Assembly: GCA_027314685.1 (NCBI GenBank)
Contig: DAHVAI010000427.1
Coordinates: 1-23,810, forward strand
DNA: 23,810 nt
Source of the DNA: Nitrososphaerota archaeon
GTDB lineage: Archaea; Thermoproteota; Nitrososphaeria; Nitrososphaerales; CADDZS01
Direction: 5' to 3'
Of the stretch, positions 15,073 through 22,277 are shown piece by piece. The notes beneath the pieces were generated by a model. The model made no database searches and was not told where the DNA came from. It was given only the letters and a program-made list of their open reading frames with translations. The translations under genes were made by a program, and so were the position numbers. The stretch's first letter is position 1. Each line of letters starts with the position of its first letter.

Positions 15073-15606
15073 ATGAGCACGAGGACAATAAGAAGGAAGA
15101 ATAGTAACACAACAGGTTCGACGACTCAACTAGCAACAAATCCACAGCAGACATCTATTGCAACTGGTTTCGACCAAATGTTCGACCAATTCAGGCGCTC
15201 GTTCGATGACTTGATGTCACCGTTCTATCCATTTACAGGAATTGCCACGGCGACTCCACTTTCACAACTCCCCATTAGATCTTCAATTGTGGATCTGGTG
15301 GATGAGGGTGACCAGTACACCATCTACGCAGAGCTTCCGGGATTCAGCAAAGATCAGGTTGATGTCAAGGTCAACAAGGACGGGCTGGTACTAAAAGCCG
15401 AACAAAAGGCCGAAACGGAAGAGAAAAACAAGAACTATCTGCACAGGGAACGATCATACTCGGCCTTTGAAAGAGTGATTGAATTCCCTGAGGAAGTGAA
15501 CCCACAGAAAGTGGACGGTACGATGAAGGACGGGATTCTCCAACTCACCATACCGAAGAAGGAGCCGAAGCCTGAAGAAAGGTTGACCAAGGTCCAGCTA
15601 AAGTGA
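15073..15606 (+). CDS. hsp20: Small heat-shock protein Hsp20
   Basis: A 177-residue small heat-shock protein that holds unfolding proteins. A Ser/Thr/Gln-rich N-terminus and an aromatic segment (FDQMFDQFRRSFDDLMSPF) are followed by a full alpha-crystallin domain (about 75-165). It contains VDLVDEGDQYTIYAELPGFS, KVNKDGLVLKAE, the YLHRERSYSAFERVIEFPEE region and the hallmark GILQLTIPKKE. The tail ends in KVQL, a likely anchor resembling I-x-I. I place the start at ATG 15073, 5 bases after AGGTGAT; a GTG at 15064 lies inside that Shine-Dalgarno and is unlikely. The gene is divergent from dnaK and preceded by the 12-bp palindrome. A hairpin and T-run follow the stop. Confidence 0.95.
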   Translation: MSTRTIRRKNSNTTGSTTQLATNPQQTSIATGFDQMFDQFRRSFDDLMSPFYPFTGIATATPLSQLPIRSSIVDLVDEGDQYTIYAELPGFSKDQVDVKVNKDGLVLKAEQKAETEEKNKNYLHRERSYSAFERVIEFPEEVNPQKVDGTMKDGILQLTIPKKEPKPEERLTKVQLK

Positions 15607-15621
15607 TCCCTCTCCTTTATG

Positions 15622-15651
15622 GGGGCTTGCTTCTGCCCCTTCCCATTTTTT
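15622..15651 (+). terminator. Hairpin and T-run after hsp20
   Basis: GGGGC and GCCCC form a 5-bp stem with an 8-base loop, followed after a short C-rich spacer by six T. This looks like a terminator between hsp20 and the regulator gene, which has its own promoter. Confidence 0.55.
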
Positions 15652-15654
15652 GAG

Positions 15655-15683
15655 CTATAATCATCGTCCTACTTTGTTAGGAC
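15655..15683 (+). promoter_or_regulatory. Promoter and palindrome of the ArsR/Phr-like regulator
   Basis: TATA-like CTATAATC (15655-15662) is followed by GTCCTA and TAGGAC as an inverted repeat (15666-15683, 6-base spacer). It lies where a repressor would block initiation. The half-site CCTA/TAGG also occurs in the hsp20 palindrome with a 7-base spacer, so autoregulation is plausible. Confidence 0.5.
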
Positions 15684-15696
15684 TCAACATGAAGAG

Positions 15697-16398
15697 ATGA
15701 TGGATAAACTGCAAGTTGAACAAGACAGTAACTCAGATGAATTCGACAACATTCTCTCAATGGTAGAGAACTCCGTCCGACGAAGTATTATAAAGCGACT
15801 GAGTCAGGAACCCAGCTATCCGCTACAACTATCAAAGGAGCTTGGATTAGGGCAACAACTCGTAGCAAAGCATCTCGATGCACTTGAAGAATCCGGCCTA
15901 GTTGAATCTTCGATGGAACCCAGTCCTACTGGACCTGATAGAAAGGAGTACCTGTTGAAGAAAAGCGTTTCTTTGACGGTGGATTTTGCTCCCAATCTTT
16001 TTTCAGCCCGTCTTATTAGCTTGAGCTCGAATTTTCAAGATCTAGATAGAACTAAACAGTCCTCTACGCTTTTGGAGAGAATTGAGAAGATTGTCCGATC
16101 GACCGAGCGGAGGAGTAAGATAGGTTCGATCGGTAAGATCATATCGGACATCGACAATCACCTTCGCGATCTCGAAGAGGAAAGAGCAGGTTTGTTGTAC
16201 ATCAGAAACCTTGCGATGAGCGAAGCAGCAAAGTTAGTAAGAGAATCGGAGCAAAGCACAGATTCTAGAAGAGTGATCTATCGTATTCTTGACTCACATT
16301 CCAAGGATGTGGGAGATATCTCCGAGTCGATCAACCTCAGGGAGGAAACTGTCCGAAGCCTCCTGAGCGAAATTGAGAAAAGCGTGAGCGGACTATAG
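15697..16398 (+). CDS. ArsR-type winged-helix regulator, Phr-like (heat shock)
   Basis: A 233-residue transcription regulator. Residues ~15-90 form a winged helix of the ArsR type: NILSMVENSVRRSIIKRLSQ, then the HTH PLQLSKELGLGQQLVAKHLD, then ALEESGLVES and a wing (GPDRKEYLLKK). This arrangement, the following VSLTVDFAPNLFSA segment and the long helical middle resemble Phr, the Pyrococcus heat-shock repressor (comparison from memory). Unlike Phr, the C-terminus adds what looks like a second HTH (DVGDISESINLREETVRSLL, about 204-223). There are no metal-binding Cys, so it is not an arsenic sensor. It sits between hsp20 and the thermosome genes, both of which carry palindromic promoter sites. 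Start ATG 15697 or 15700. Confidence 0.8.
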   Translation: MMDKLQVEQDSNSDEFDNILSMVENSVRRSIIKRLSQEPSYPLQLSKELGLGQQLVAKHLDALEESGLVESSMEPSPTGPDRKEYLLKKSVSLTVDFAPNLFSARLISLSSNFQDLDRTKQSSTLLERIEKIVRSTERRSKIGSIGKIISDIDNHLRDLEEERAGLLYIRNLAMSEAAKLVRESEQSTDSRRVIYRILDSHSKDVGDISESINLREETVRSLLSEIEKSVSGL

Positions 16399-16416
16399 AA
16401 CCTACTCCGTTTCGAG

Positions 16417-16434
16417 GATAATCCTGAGATTATC
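16417..16434 (+). terminator. Inverted repeat after the regulator gene
   Basis: GATAATC and GATTATC form a perfect 7-bp stem with loop CTGA, 18 bases past the stop. No T-run follows, so a role in termination or mRNA stability is tentative. Confidence 0.35.
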
Positions 16435-16474
16435 TACTTGCACGGCAACGACGCAACGTGCTCGACTTTGTTCC

Positions 16475-16521
16475 ATCGACGATCACGAGATTTCGACCAT
16501 TCTCAATAGATCGACGATCAC
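16475..16521. repeat. Two 12-bp direct repeats before an orphan TATA box
   Basis: ATCGACGATCAC occurs at 16475-16486 and again at 16510-16521, 35 bases apart. The second copy ends 14 bases before the TATA-like sequence at 16536. They could be activator sites. Confidence 0.5.
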
Positions 16522-16535
16522 TTTTGGCATAATAG

Positions 16536-16546
16536 AAATATAAAAG
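16536..16546 (+). promoter_or_regulatory. Strong TATA-like box without a downstream gene
   Basis: AAATATAAAAG is one of the best TATA boxes in the window, yet no plausible plus-strand protein starts within the next 500 bases. It could drive a non-coding RNA or be chance. Confidence 0.35.
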
Positions 16547-16579
16547 GGACACTCCTAAGACTTCTCTTATCAGCTGTCT

Positions 16580-16792
16580 TTACCACACGCTGCATGGAAC
16601 GGAATCGTCTTCGGGATAGTCGTCGAGACGATCTTCATTCGCCGATTCTCTGACATTTCCGCACCTTAAGCACTTGTACGAAAATTTGTCATTGGCCGCC
16701 CGAAATAGATCCGTACATGCTCCGTCCTCAGCTTGCACTTCTCGCAGTTCAGCTTTTCGACCAATGAATCTGACAATTATTGTAGGCAACAT
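16580..16792 (-). CDS. Possible small Zn-ribbon-like protein
   Basis: ATG at 16792 gives 70 residues. The C-terminal part, SYKCLRCGNVRESANEDRLD followed by DYPEDDSVPCSVW, resembles small zinc ribbons of the Y-x-C-L-x-C-G ... D-x-V-P-C-x-x-C kind. The last position is Trp immediately before the stop, where such ribbons have Cys. One more Cys (ACTDLF) lies upstream. It is either a real gene with an unusual ligand set or a decayed one. TTG starts exist further upstream, but the ATG fits better. Confidence 0.35.
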   Translation of the reverse strand: MLPTIIVRFIGRKAELREVQAEDGACTDLFRAANDKFSYKCLRCGNVRESANEDRLDDYPEDDSVPCSVW

Positions 16793-16796
16793 CGAA

Positions 16797-16966
16797 TTAC
16801 AAAGGAATATATTGATCAGCAAATCGGTTTTTGCCCTCAAAAATATCTCTTTCTTGTTTGTCGAACACCAGAAGTTTCTTCAGCTTACAATCAAGATCGC
16901 CTTCCCGTAGGACGCAAACATGTAATCTTCAAGGCCGTCCATCCGATAGCCGCATTTTTTAATTTC
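16797..16966 (-). pseudogene. Possible decayed gene fragment
   Basis: Two minus-strand frames join into protein-like sequence across a one-base shift near 16921. The upstream frame reads EIKKCGYRMDGLEDYM; the other reads CVLREGDLDCKLKKLLVFDK followed by QERDIFEGKNRFADQYIPL and a TAA. The second frame has no start codon. Family unknown. Support is composition only. Confidence 0.28.
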
Positions 16967-17081
16967 TCATGTGCTTCTGAAAGGTAGCATTACCCGCGAG
17001 CGCATGTGGAATTCCTCCATCCTTCAGTTCAGCCCTCGAGTGCGGAGAGTCCTTTCCAAGAAGCAAGATCTAAGAGAAATT

Positions 17082-17090
17082 TTTATTAAA
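17082..17090 (+). promoter_or_regulatory. TATA box of the thermosome operon
   Basis: TTTATTAAA, preceded by a purine-rich stretch (AAGAGAAA) that may be the BRE. Transcription should begin near 17110, inside the palindrome downstream. Confidence 0.6.
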
Positions 17091-17095
17091 ATGCT

Positions 17096-17114
17096 GTTAG
17101 TAACCTCCAGTTAC
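17096..17114 (+). promoter_or_regulatory. Phr-like operator at the thermosome promoter
   Basis: GTAAC and GTTAC form an inverted repeat with a 5-base spacer (17100-17114), within the wider pattern GTTA-N3-AC-N5-GT-N-A. As I remember it, the Pyrococcus Phr site has a similar A/T-flanked AC-N5-GT core. It covers the expected start site. The core ACCTCCAGT shares ACCTNNNGT with the hsp20 palindrome. Confidence 0.5.
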
Positions 17115-17140
17115 CATCTATTTCATAGAGGTTGTGGAAT

Positions 17141-18799
17141 ATGAGTCAAACCATTCCCGCTACGACCAAATCAGGTACACCTGTTTTAATTTTGAAGGAA
17201 GGTTCGTCAGAATCCAAAGGCAGAGAATCGCAGCGCAACAACGTCTTTGCAGCCAAACTGATCTCAGAGATTGTCAAGTCTAGCTTGGGACCGAGGGGCA
17301 TGGACAAAATGCTCGTAGACTCTCTGGGAGATGTCACCATCACCAACGACGGAGCTACAATTTTGAAAGAAATTGATGTTCAACATCCCGCAGCTAAAAT
17401 GATCGTAGAGATATCAAAGACTACAGACAACGAAGTGGGCGACGGGACAACGTCAGCTGCAGTCCTTGCGGGCGCTTTAATTGAGAATGCCGAAGAGTTG
17501 ATCAATAAAGAAGTACATCCAACCATCATTGTGGACGGATACAGAAAGGCTTCAGAGAAAACTCTGGAATTCCTAGACAAGCTCGCAATCGAAGTTCCGC
17601 CAACGGACAAAAAGTGGCTACAAAAGATAGCAAAGACGAGTATGGCCTCGAAGCTGATCAGCGGCGATTCTGATCATTTGTCACAGCTTGCCGTAGACGC
17701 ACTGCTCTCGGTTGCAGAGCAAGACACTTCTGGTCAGAACAAATACAGGGTCGACCTGGATAATGTTCAGGTTGAAAAGAAAGCCGGTGGCTCAACTAGC
17801 GATACGAAACTGATCAAAGGAATAGTTCTCGACAAGGAAGTTGTTCACGCTGGAATGCCCAAGAGAATCGAAAGCGCCAAGATCGCGCTTGTCAATTCTG
17901 CTTTGGAAATCGAGAAGACTGAATTCTCTGCAGAAATCCGAATTAACGATCCAACAAAGATGAAGAAATTCTTGGACGAGGAGAACGAGATGCTAAAGTC
18001 AATGGTTGACAAGGTGGCAAACACTGGCGCAAACGTCCTGATATGCCAAAAGGGAATCGACGATATTGCGCAGCATTTCCTAGCGAAGAAGGGCATCTTA
18101 GCAGTCAGAAGAGCAAAGGAATCAGACATGACAAAGCTTTCCAAGGCAACTGGCGGACGAATAGTTACAAACCTCGATGACCTAACCGAAAAAGACATTG
18201 GCAACGCAAGTCTAGTCGAAGAGAGAAAGGTGGAGACGGACAAATGGGTGTTCGTCGAGGGCTGCAAGAATCCGAAAGCAGTCTCGCTGCTCATTCGCGG
18301 AGGTTCGCAAAGAGTCGTAGATGAAGCAGATCGAAGCATGCATGATGCGCTGATGGTTGTGAAGGATGTCATCGAGCATCCTGCAACCGTTGTCGGCGGC
18401 GGGTCCACAGAAGCTGAGCTTGCTTACAAACTGAGAGACTGGGCAAATTCGCTTTCAGGAAGAGAACAGCTAGCCGTTCAAAAATTCGCAGACGCGTTGG
18501 AATCGATACCACTGACACTCGCTATCAACTCGGGAATGGATCCAATTGATACTCAAGTGGAATTACGTGCCAAACATGGTCAGGGCAAGAAATGGTACGG
18601 CGTTAACTGCATGCAGAGCAAATGTAGCGACATGGAAGCAGAAGAGGTGTACGAGCCAGAATCGGTAAAAGAACAGATAATCAAAGCTTCTACCGAAGCG
18701 GCAAGCATGATCCTTAGAATCGATGACGTCATAGCATCAGGAAAGACAAAGGCACCTCCAACTCCGCCTAGTGGAGGTGGCGGGGAAGGGATGTATTAA
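17141..18799 (+). CDS. thsA: Thermosome (group II chaperonin) subunit, copy 1
   Basis: A 552-residue subunit of the archaeal cytosolic chaperonin, which encloses and folds proteins in an ATP-driven double ring with a built-in lid. Equatorial ATP-site motifs are present: LGPRGMDKMLVDSLGDVTIT with NDGAT, and VGDGTTSAAVLAG, whose Asp is the catalytic residue. The hinge, the apical domain (RVDLDNVQVEKKAGGSTSDT) and the second equatorial half (VVGGGSTEAELAYKLRDWAN; SGMDPIDTQVELRAKHGQG) are complete. The tail is PPTPPSGGGGEGMY instead of the usual repeated GGM. Start at ATG 17141 (MSQTIPA) with AGAGGT 8 bases upstream; this matches the second copy, so the TTG at 17132 is rejected. Promoter and operator lie just upstream. 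Confidence 0.96.
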   Translation: MSQTIPATTKSGTPVLILKEGSSESKGRESQRNNVFAAKLISEIVKSSLGPRGMDKMLVDSLGDVTITNDGATILKEIDVQHPAAKMIVEISKTTDNEVGDGTTSAAVLAGALIENAEELINKEVHPTIIVDGYRKASEKTLEFLDKLAIEVPPTDKKWLQKIAKTSMASKLISGDSDHLSQLAVDALLSVAEQDTSGQNKYRVDLDNVQVEKKAGGSTSDTKLIKGIVLDKEVVHAGMPKRIESAKIALVNSALEIEKTEFSAEIRINDPTKMKKFLDEENEMLKSMVDKVANTGANVLICQKGIDDIAQHFLAKKGILAVRRAKESDMTKLSKATGGRIVTNLDDLTEKDIGNASLVEERKVETDKWVFVEGCKNPKAVSLLIRGGSQRVVDEADRSMHDALMVVKDVIEHPATVVGGGSTEAELAYKLRDWANSLSGREQLAVQKFADALESIPLTLAINSGMDPIDTQVELRAKHGQGKKWYGVNCMQSKCSDMEAEEVYEPESVKEQIIKASTEAASMILRIDDVIASGKTKAPPTPPSGGGGEGMY

Positions 18800-18818
18800 G
18801 GAGGTCGTGTTGGAAGAT

Positions 18819-20480
18819 ATGAGTCAAGTAATTCCAGCAGCAACTGAAGGAGGACAGCATGTCCTACTCCTGAAGGAAGGATCATCTGAAAGCAGAGGAA
18901 GACAAGCTCAGACCAACAACATCTATGCGGCGAAACTGATCTCGGAGATAGTAAAGACAAGTCTGGGTCCTAGAGGAATGGACAAGATGCTCGTTGATAC
19001 TCTGGGAGATGTAACCATAACAAACGATGGAGCAACAATGCTCAAAGAGATCGACGTCCAGCATCCTGCTGCAAAAATGCTCGTCGAGATCTCAAAGACA
19101 ACGGACAACGAGGTTGGTGACGGCACGACATCAGCTGTAGTACTCGCGGGATCTCTTCTGTCCAATGCAGAAGAATTGATTAAGGAAAATGTCCACCCTA
19201 CCATTGTAGTAGACGGCTACAGAAAGGCTTCGAGTAAGACCCTCAAGGCGCTCGAAAAGATTGCGATAAAGGTCCCACCCGAAGACAGGAAGTGGCTAAT
19301 CAAGATCGCAAAAACCAGCATGGCTTCCAAACTCATCAGCAAAGACTCGGATCAGCTTTCCCAGCTTGCAGTGGACGCACTTTTGTCGGTCGCAGAGAAG
19401 GTCGGTGACGACTACAGGCTGGACATCGACGATGTCAAGGTTGAGAAGAAGACTGGTGCGGGGATTGTGCAGACCCAGTTGATCAAAGGAGTAGGACTGG
19501 ACAAAGAAGTCGTCCACGCTGGAATGCCGAAAAAAATCGAGAATGCGAAGATCGCTCTGATCAACTCGCCCTTGGAAATCGAAAAGACAGAATTCGATGC
19601 AAAGATAAACATCAGCGACCCCTCGCAGATCAAGCAGTTTCTGGACGAAGAGAATTCGATGCTAAAAGGCATGGTTGAAAAGATAACCAGCACAGGCGCA
19701 AATGTCCTGATCTGCCAGAAGGGAATTGACGACATAGCTCAGCATTACCTTGCCAAGAACAATATTCTGGCGGTAAGGCGAGCCAAGGAGTCGGACATGA
19801 CCAAATTGGCAAAGGCAACAGGTGGAAGAATTGTGACCAATCTCGACGACCTGACAGAGAAAGACCTAGGTTCCGCGAAGCTCGTCGAAGAAAGAAAAGT
19901 TGAGGAAGACAAATGGGTGTTCGTCGAGGGCTGCAAGAATCCCAAGGCGACTACCATTCTCGTACGTGGTGCGACACAAAGAGTGACGGACGAAGCCGAA
20001 AGAAGCATGCACGACGCACTGATGGTCGTTAAGGATGTGATTGAACATCCTTCGATTGTAGTGGGCGGTGGAGCTGTTGAGGCAGAGCTTTCACAGCAGC
20101 TAAGAGACTATGCTAACTCGCTATCCGGCAGAGAGCAGCTGGCAGTGCAGAGGTACGCCGACGCGTTGGAGACAATTCCGCTGACACTTGCCACAAACTC
20201 CGGAATGGATCCAATAGACACTCAGGTAGAACTTAGAGCAAAGCATGGCCAGGGAAAGATATGGTACGGCGTAAATTGTCTAGCGGGCAAGTGCAGCGAC
20301 ATGGAGTCACAAGAAGTCTACGAGCCACTTGCAGTCAAGGAGCAGATAATCAAATCTGCTACTGAGGCAGTCAACATGATACTGAGAATTGACGACATCA
20401 TAGCCTCTGGCAAGAGCAAACCGCCACCGACGCCACCAGGAGGAGGCCCTGGCGGAATGAGCGGCGGAGACCTAGACTAA
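18819..20480 (+). CDS. thsB: Thermosome (group II chaperonin) subunit, copy 2
   Basis: A 553-residue paralog of the preceding gene, very similar along its length (MSQVIPAATEGGQHVLLLKE against MSQTIPATTKSGTPVLILKE). It has the same ATP-site motifs (NDGATMLKEIDVQHPAAKML; VGDGTTSAVVLAG). The tail ends GGMSGGDLD, longer and acidic. The stop of copy 1 overlaps the AAGGAGGT Shine-Dalgarno of this gene, so they are co-transcribed. The ATG at 18819 aligns with the start of copy 1. GTG 18807 and TTG 18810 lie in frame closer to the Shine-Dalgarno and cannot be excluded. The two products probably form mixed rings. A tandem duplication is evident; a 35-base stretch is identical between the copies. Confidence 0.95.
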   Translation: MSQVIPAATEGGQHVLLLKEGSSESRGRQAQTNNIYAAKLISEIVKTSLGPRGMDKMLVDTLGDVTITNDGATMLKEIDVQHPAAKMLVEISKTTDNEVGDGTTSAVVLAGSLLSNAEELIKENVHPTIVVDGYRKASSKTLKALEKIAIKVPPEDRKWLIKIAKTSMASKLISKDSDQLSQLAVDALLSVAEKVGDDYRLDIDDVKVEKKTGAGIVQTQLIKGVGLDKEVVHAGMPKKIENAKIALINSPLEIEKTEFDAKINISDPSQIKQFLDEENSMLKGMVEKITSTGANVLICQKGIDDIAQHYLAKNNILAVRRAKESDMTKLAKATGGRIVTNLDDLTEKDLGSAKLVEERKVEEDKWVFVEGCKNPKATTILVRGATQRVTDEAERSMHDALMVVKDVIEHPSIVVGGGAVEAELSQQLRDYANSLSGREQLAVQRYADALETIPLTLATNSGMDPIDTQVELRAKHGQGKIWYGVNCLAGKCSDMESQEVYEPLAVKEQIIKSATEAVNMILRIDDIIASGKSKPPPTPPGGGPGGMSGGDLD

Positions 20481-21050
20481 ACTCGTGCCTTCCTAAAAAT
20501 CAACTTACTTCCGAAAAGCGGCACACGCTGCTTTCCCTCCATTCATTTTGCACTAGTAATGGATGCATGATGGTCGTAATTCGCAAAGTTAATTTGCAAG
20601 GTTCTCGCTACATAGAATATTCTACTTGGATACAGAATTCAATTCTGACGAAGATTCGACCAGCCTCTCGAAAAGAATACTGAGAGTTGCTGATTTTACC
20701 AACGCGACCGCCCCAGAGAAAGGGTTTTATCCAAAGGGTGTAGTCGGTTCTGTCCAAAACGTTAGATTTCGAATTTCCAATAGTGAATAGAATCGAGCCT
20801 TTTGCCCGAAAGGATAGAGGCAAGAGGCGCTATGGAATCCTGAGAAAATTGTTCACTGCATTCAGCTCGGAACCAGGTATTCTCGGCTTGGCGAACGCTT
20901 CATCAAACGTCATTGAAATACACGGAATGCAACGTGCAGGAGGAAGAAAGGAGATAACCGAAAGTAAGCTAGTTCTGAAGCATTCAGAAGGAGAAGAGGG
21001 AGGCACTGGACAGAAGTTGGCCGCTCCATACACAGAGCACACGCCGAGTC
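20481..21050 (+). other. Gene-poor stretch with a possible frameshifted remnant
   Basis: No intact gene is supported here. From TTG at 20626 a plus frame reads LDTEFNSDEDSTSLSKRILR and on to NVRFRISNSE, then TAG (20788-20790). The +1 frame continues from 20783 as NRIEPFARKDRGKRRYGILR and further to about 21050 (ASSNVIEIHGMQRAGGRKE). Both halves look protein-like, so one decayed gene is possible, but I recognise no family. It would converge with the broken PPOX gene. Confidence 0.28.
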
Positions 21051-21052
21051 TT

Positions 21053-21362
21053 CTAGTTTCTTGCGAGTTTGTCTATGTGCTCATCTGCTGTATTCGTTGT
21101 TTGTTCCACGACCTTTCCACGAATTGTTACCATATCGTATTGGTTCGTGGATTCGGATACAGCGATTGCAACCTTTTGATTTCGTTTTGCCTTTCTCTGT
21201 TTCAGCCTTCCCTCAGCCGTGTTAACGAGGACGAAATCCTTGCCTCCCCTATCGACCCAGACTCGATTTACCTGGGGGTGACCCGTCCTTCATTATTGTT
21301 GCGAGGTAGCCAAAATTTTTCCCATCGATGAGTTTGACAGCTTTTTCACTCAATTCTACCAA
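21053..21362 (-). pseudogene. Broken PPOX-class (F420/FMN) oxidoreductase-like gene
   Basis: From TTG at 21362 the frame reads MVELSEKAVKLIDGKNFGYL followed by ATIMKDGSP, the opening of pyridoxamine-5'-phosphate-oxidase-like (PPOX) flavin/F420-binding proteins. It then runs into a stop at 21249. After removal of one base near 21270-21274 the protein continues PVNRVWVDRGGKDFVLVNTA, EGRLKQRKAKRNQKVAIAVS and VTIRGKVVEQTTNTADEHID, ending KLARN at 21053. The order (P-V-x-x-V-W-V-D, V-N-T-A-E-G-R, V-A-I-A-V, I-R-G-x-V-V-E, A-D-x-H-I-D-x-L-A) is diagnostic. It lacks the usual last ~30 residues. It has a frameshift and a truncated end, so it is probably inactive. A TATA box lies at 21402-21408. Confidence 0.75.
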
Positions 21363-21401
21363 TTCGATTCAGCTCTGAGAGCAAAAGAAAATCTTCCTCG
21401 C

Positions 21402-21408
21402 TTTATAA
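21402..21408 (-). promoter_or_regulatory. TATA box of the broken PPOX gene
   Basis: TTATAAA on the minus strand, about 40 bases before the TTG start, suggests that the gene was transcribed, and perhaps still is, with a short leader. Confidence 0.45.
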
Positions 21409-21514
21409 GAAATTTTCGTTCCGTAACTGAAAAATAATTCTAGCTTCGACTTTTCACCATGAAAGTGTCATTTCAGAAAACCAGAACGCTTCGTTTAGAA
21501 AAGTGTGGTGGGCT

Positions 21515-22073
21515 ATGGCAGCGGAAAATCTACTTCAAGAGATAGAGAACAAGAAGAAAAAAGTATTGATACATTCGAATCAGAGTACTCCGGCAAAATT
21601 GAAGAAGTTGGAAGAAATGAAGAGCTGGAAAAGAACAGAATACGAGAAATTGCAAAAAGACAAGCGAAGGAACTCTCGCAGAGGGAGAGGATCAAGATAG
21701 AACGGGCGGCAAAACTCCAAGCGAAAAGAATTATTTTCGAGGCTACTCAAAAGATGCTCAAAGATAATCTCAACTCTCTAAAACAGACTCTCGAAGAATG
21801 GACTAGATCGAATGATTACGAAGATTTGCTCCCGCGAATGGTGAACTACGCGTCAAAGCGACTGGGCGTGGATATCAGAGTCATGTGCAGGCAGGCAGAC
21901 GTTAGGGTCCTAGAAAAGACGTGGGGTAGAAATTGCCTCCTCAAACTTGAACTCTTTGGGGGGGCTTTAGAGCTTAAAAGAAAGACGGAACCCCGTAGCT
22001 CGATCTCACATTTGAGGAGATTCTCCGAACATGCGAAGAAGAGGTCCGTAGAATAATAATGATCGAGGCCTGA
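21515..22073 (+). pseudogene. atpE: Broken A-type ATP synthase subunit E gene
   Basis: Pieces in three frames line up as one A/V-type ATP synthase subunit E, the peripheral stalk. Frame one, from ATG 21515, is MAAENLLQEIENKKKK. At the A6 run 21557-21562 the -1 frame takes over: KSIDTFESEYSGKIEEVGRN, IKIERAAKLQAKRIIFEATQ, SNDYEDLLPRMVNYASKRLG, ending LFGGALEL. Near 21975-21983 a second -1 step gives KKDGTP, a TAG at 21996, then LDLTFEEILRTCEEEVRRII and MIEA with TGA at 22071. The last block (L-D-L-T-F-E-E-x-L-R-x-x-E-E-E-V-R) is the family's C-terminal signature. Two missing bases in A-rich runs plus one stop codon make it a probable pseudogene. No other ATP synthase gene is nearby, so it is likely a stray duplicate, with the working copy elsewhere. 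Confidence 0.8.
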
Positions 22074-22277
22074 TTAGATTACAGGCCACTGCTGGGAAAT
22101 AGACCTGTCAATAGGCGGACACTTTTTAACAGACTCAGATTTCATGGTTTCGTTGGAATTCTCAATTCTGAAATCTCGGATTGCCTTTCGGTCGCTCATC
22201 TTCCCTCCCAGTGCATCTGATGGAGATTTTAGAGTACGGCCTTCATTTTTTGGATGCCTTGATTTACGCGACTGCAA
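22074..22277 (-). CDS. Possible 67-residue basic protein
   Basis: TTG at 22277 (or an ATG at residue 27) opens a frame rich in Lys, Arg and Ser: MQSRKSRHPKNEGRTLKSPS, then SDRKAIRDFRIENSNETMKS, ending IDRSISQQWPVI. It has no Cys pair, membrane segment or known motif. Its stop directly abuts the stop of the broken atpE gene on the other strand. Support is the open frame only. Confidence 0.28.
   Translation of the reverse strand: MQSRKSRHPKNEGRTLKSPSDALGGKMSDRKAIRDFRIENSNETMKSESVKKCPPIDRSISQQWPVI

Noticed and set aside
17845..18408. Long minus-strand frame (187 codons) inside the first thermosome gene.
   Set aside because: Shadow of a strongly coding region, with a Ser/Phe-rich, antisense-type composition.
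20783..21331. 182-codon plus frame read as one gene.
   Set aside because: Its second half lies opposite the PPOX gene and is an antisense shadow; only the first part may be a remnant.
21557..21562. Programmed -1 frameshift in the subunit E gene at the A6 run.
   Set aside because: A second frame change and an in-frame TAG further on make a working product unlikely.
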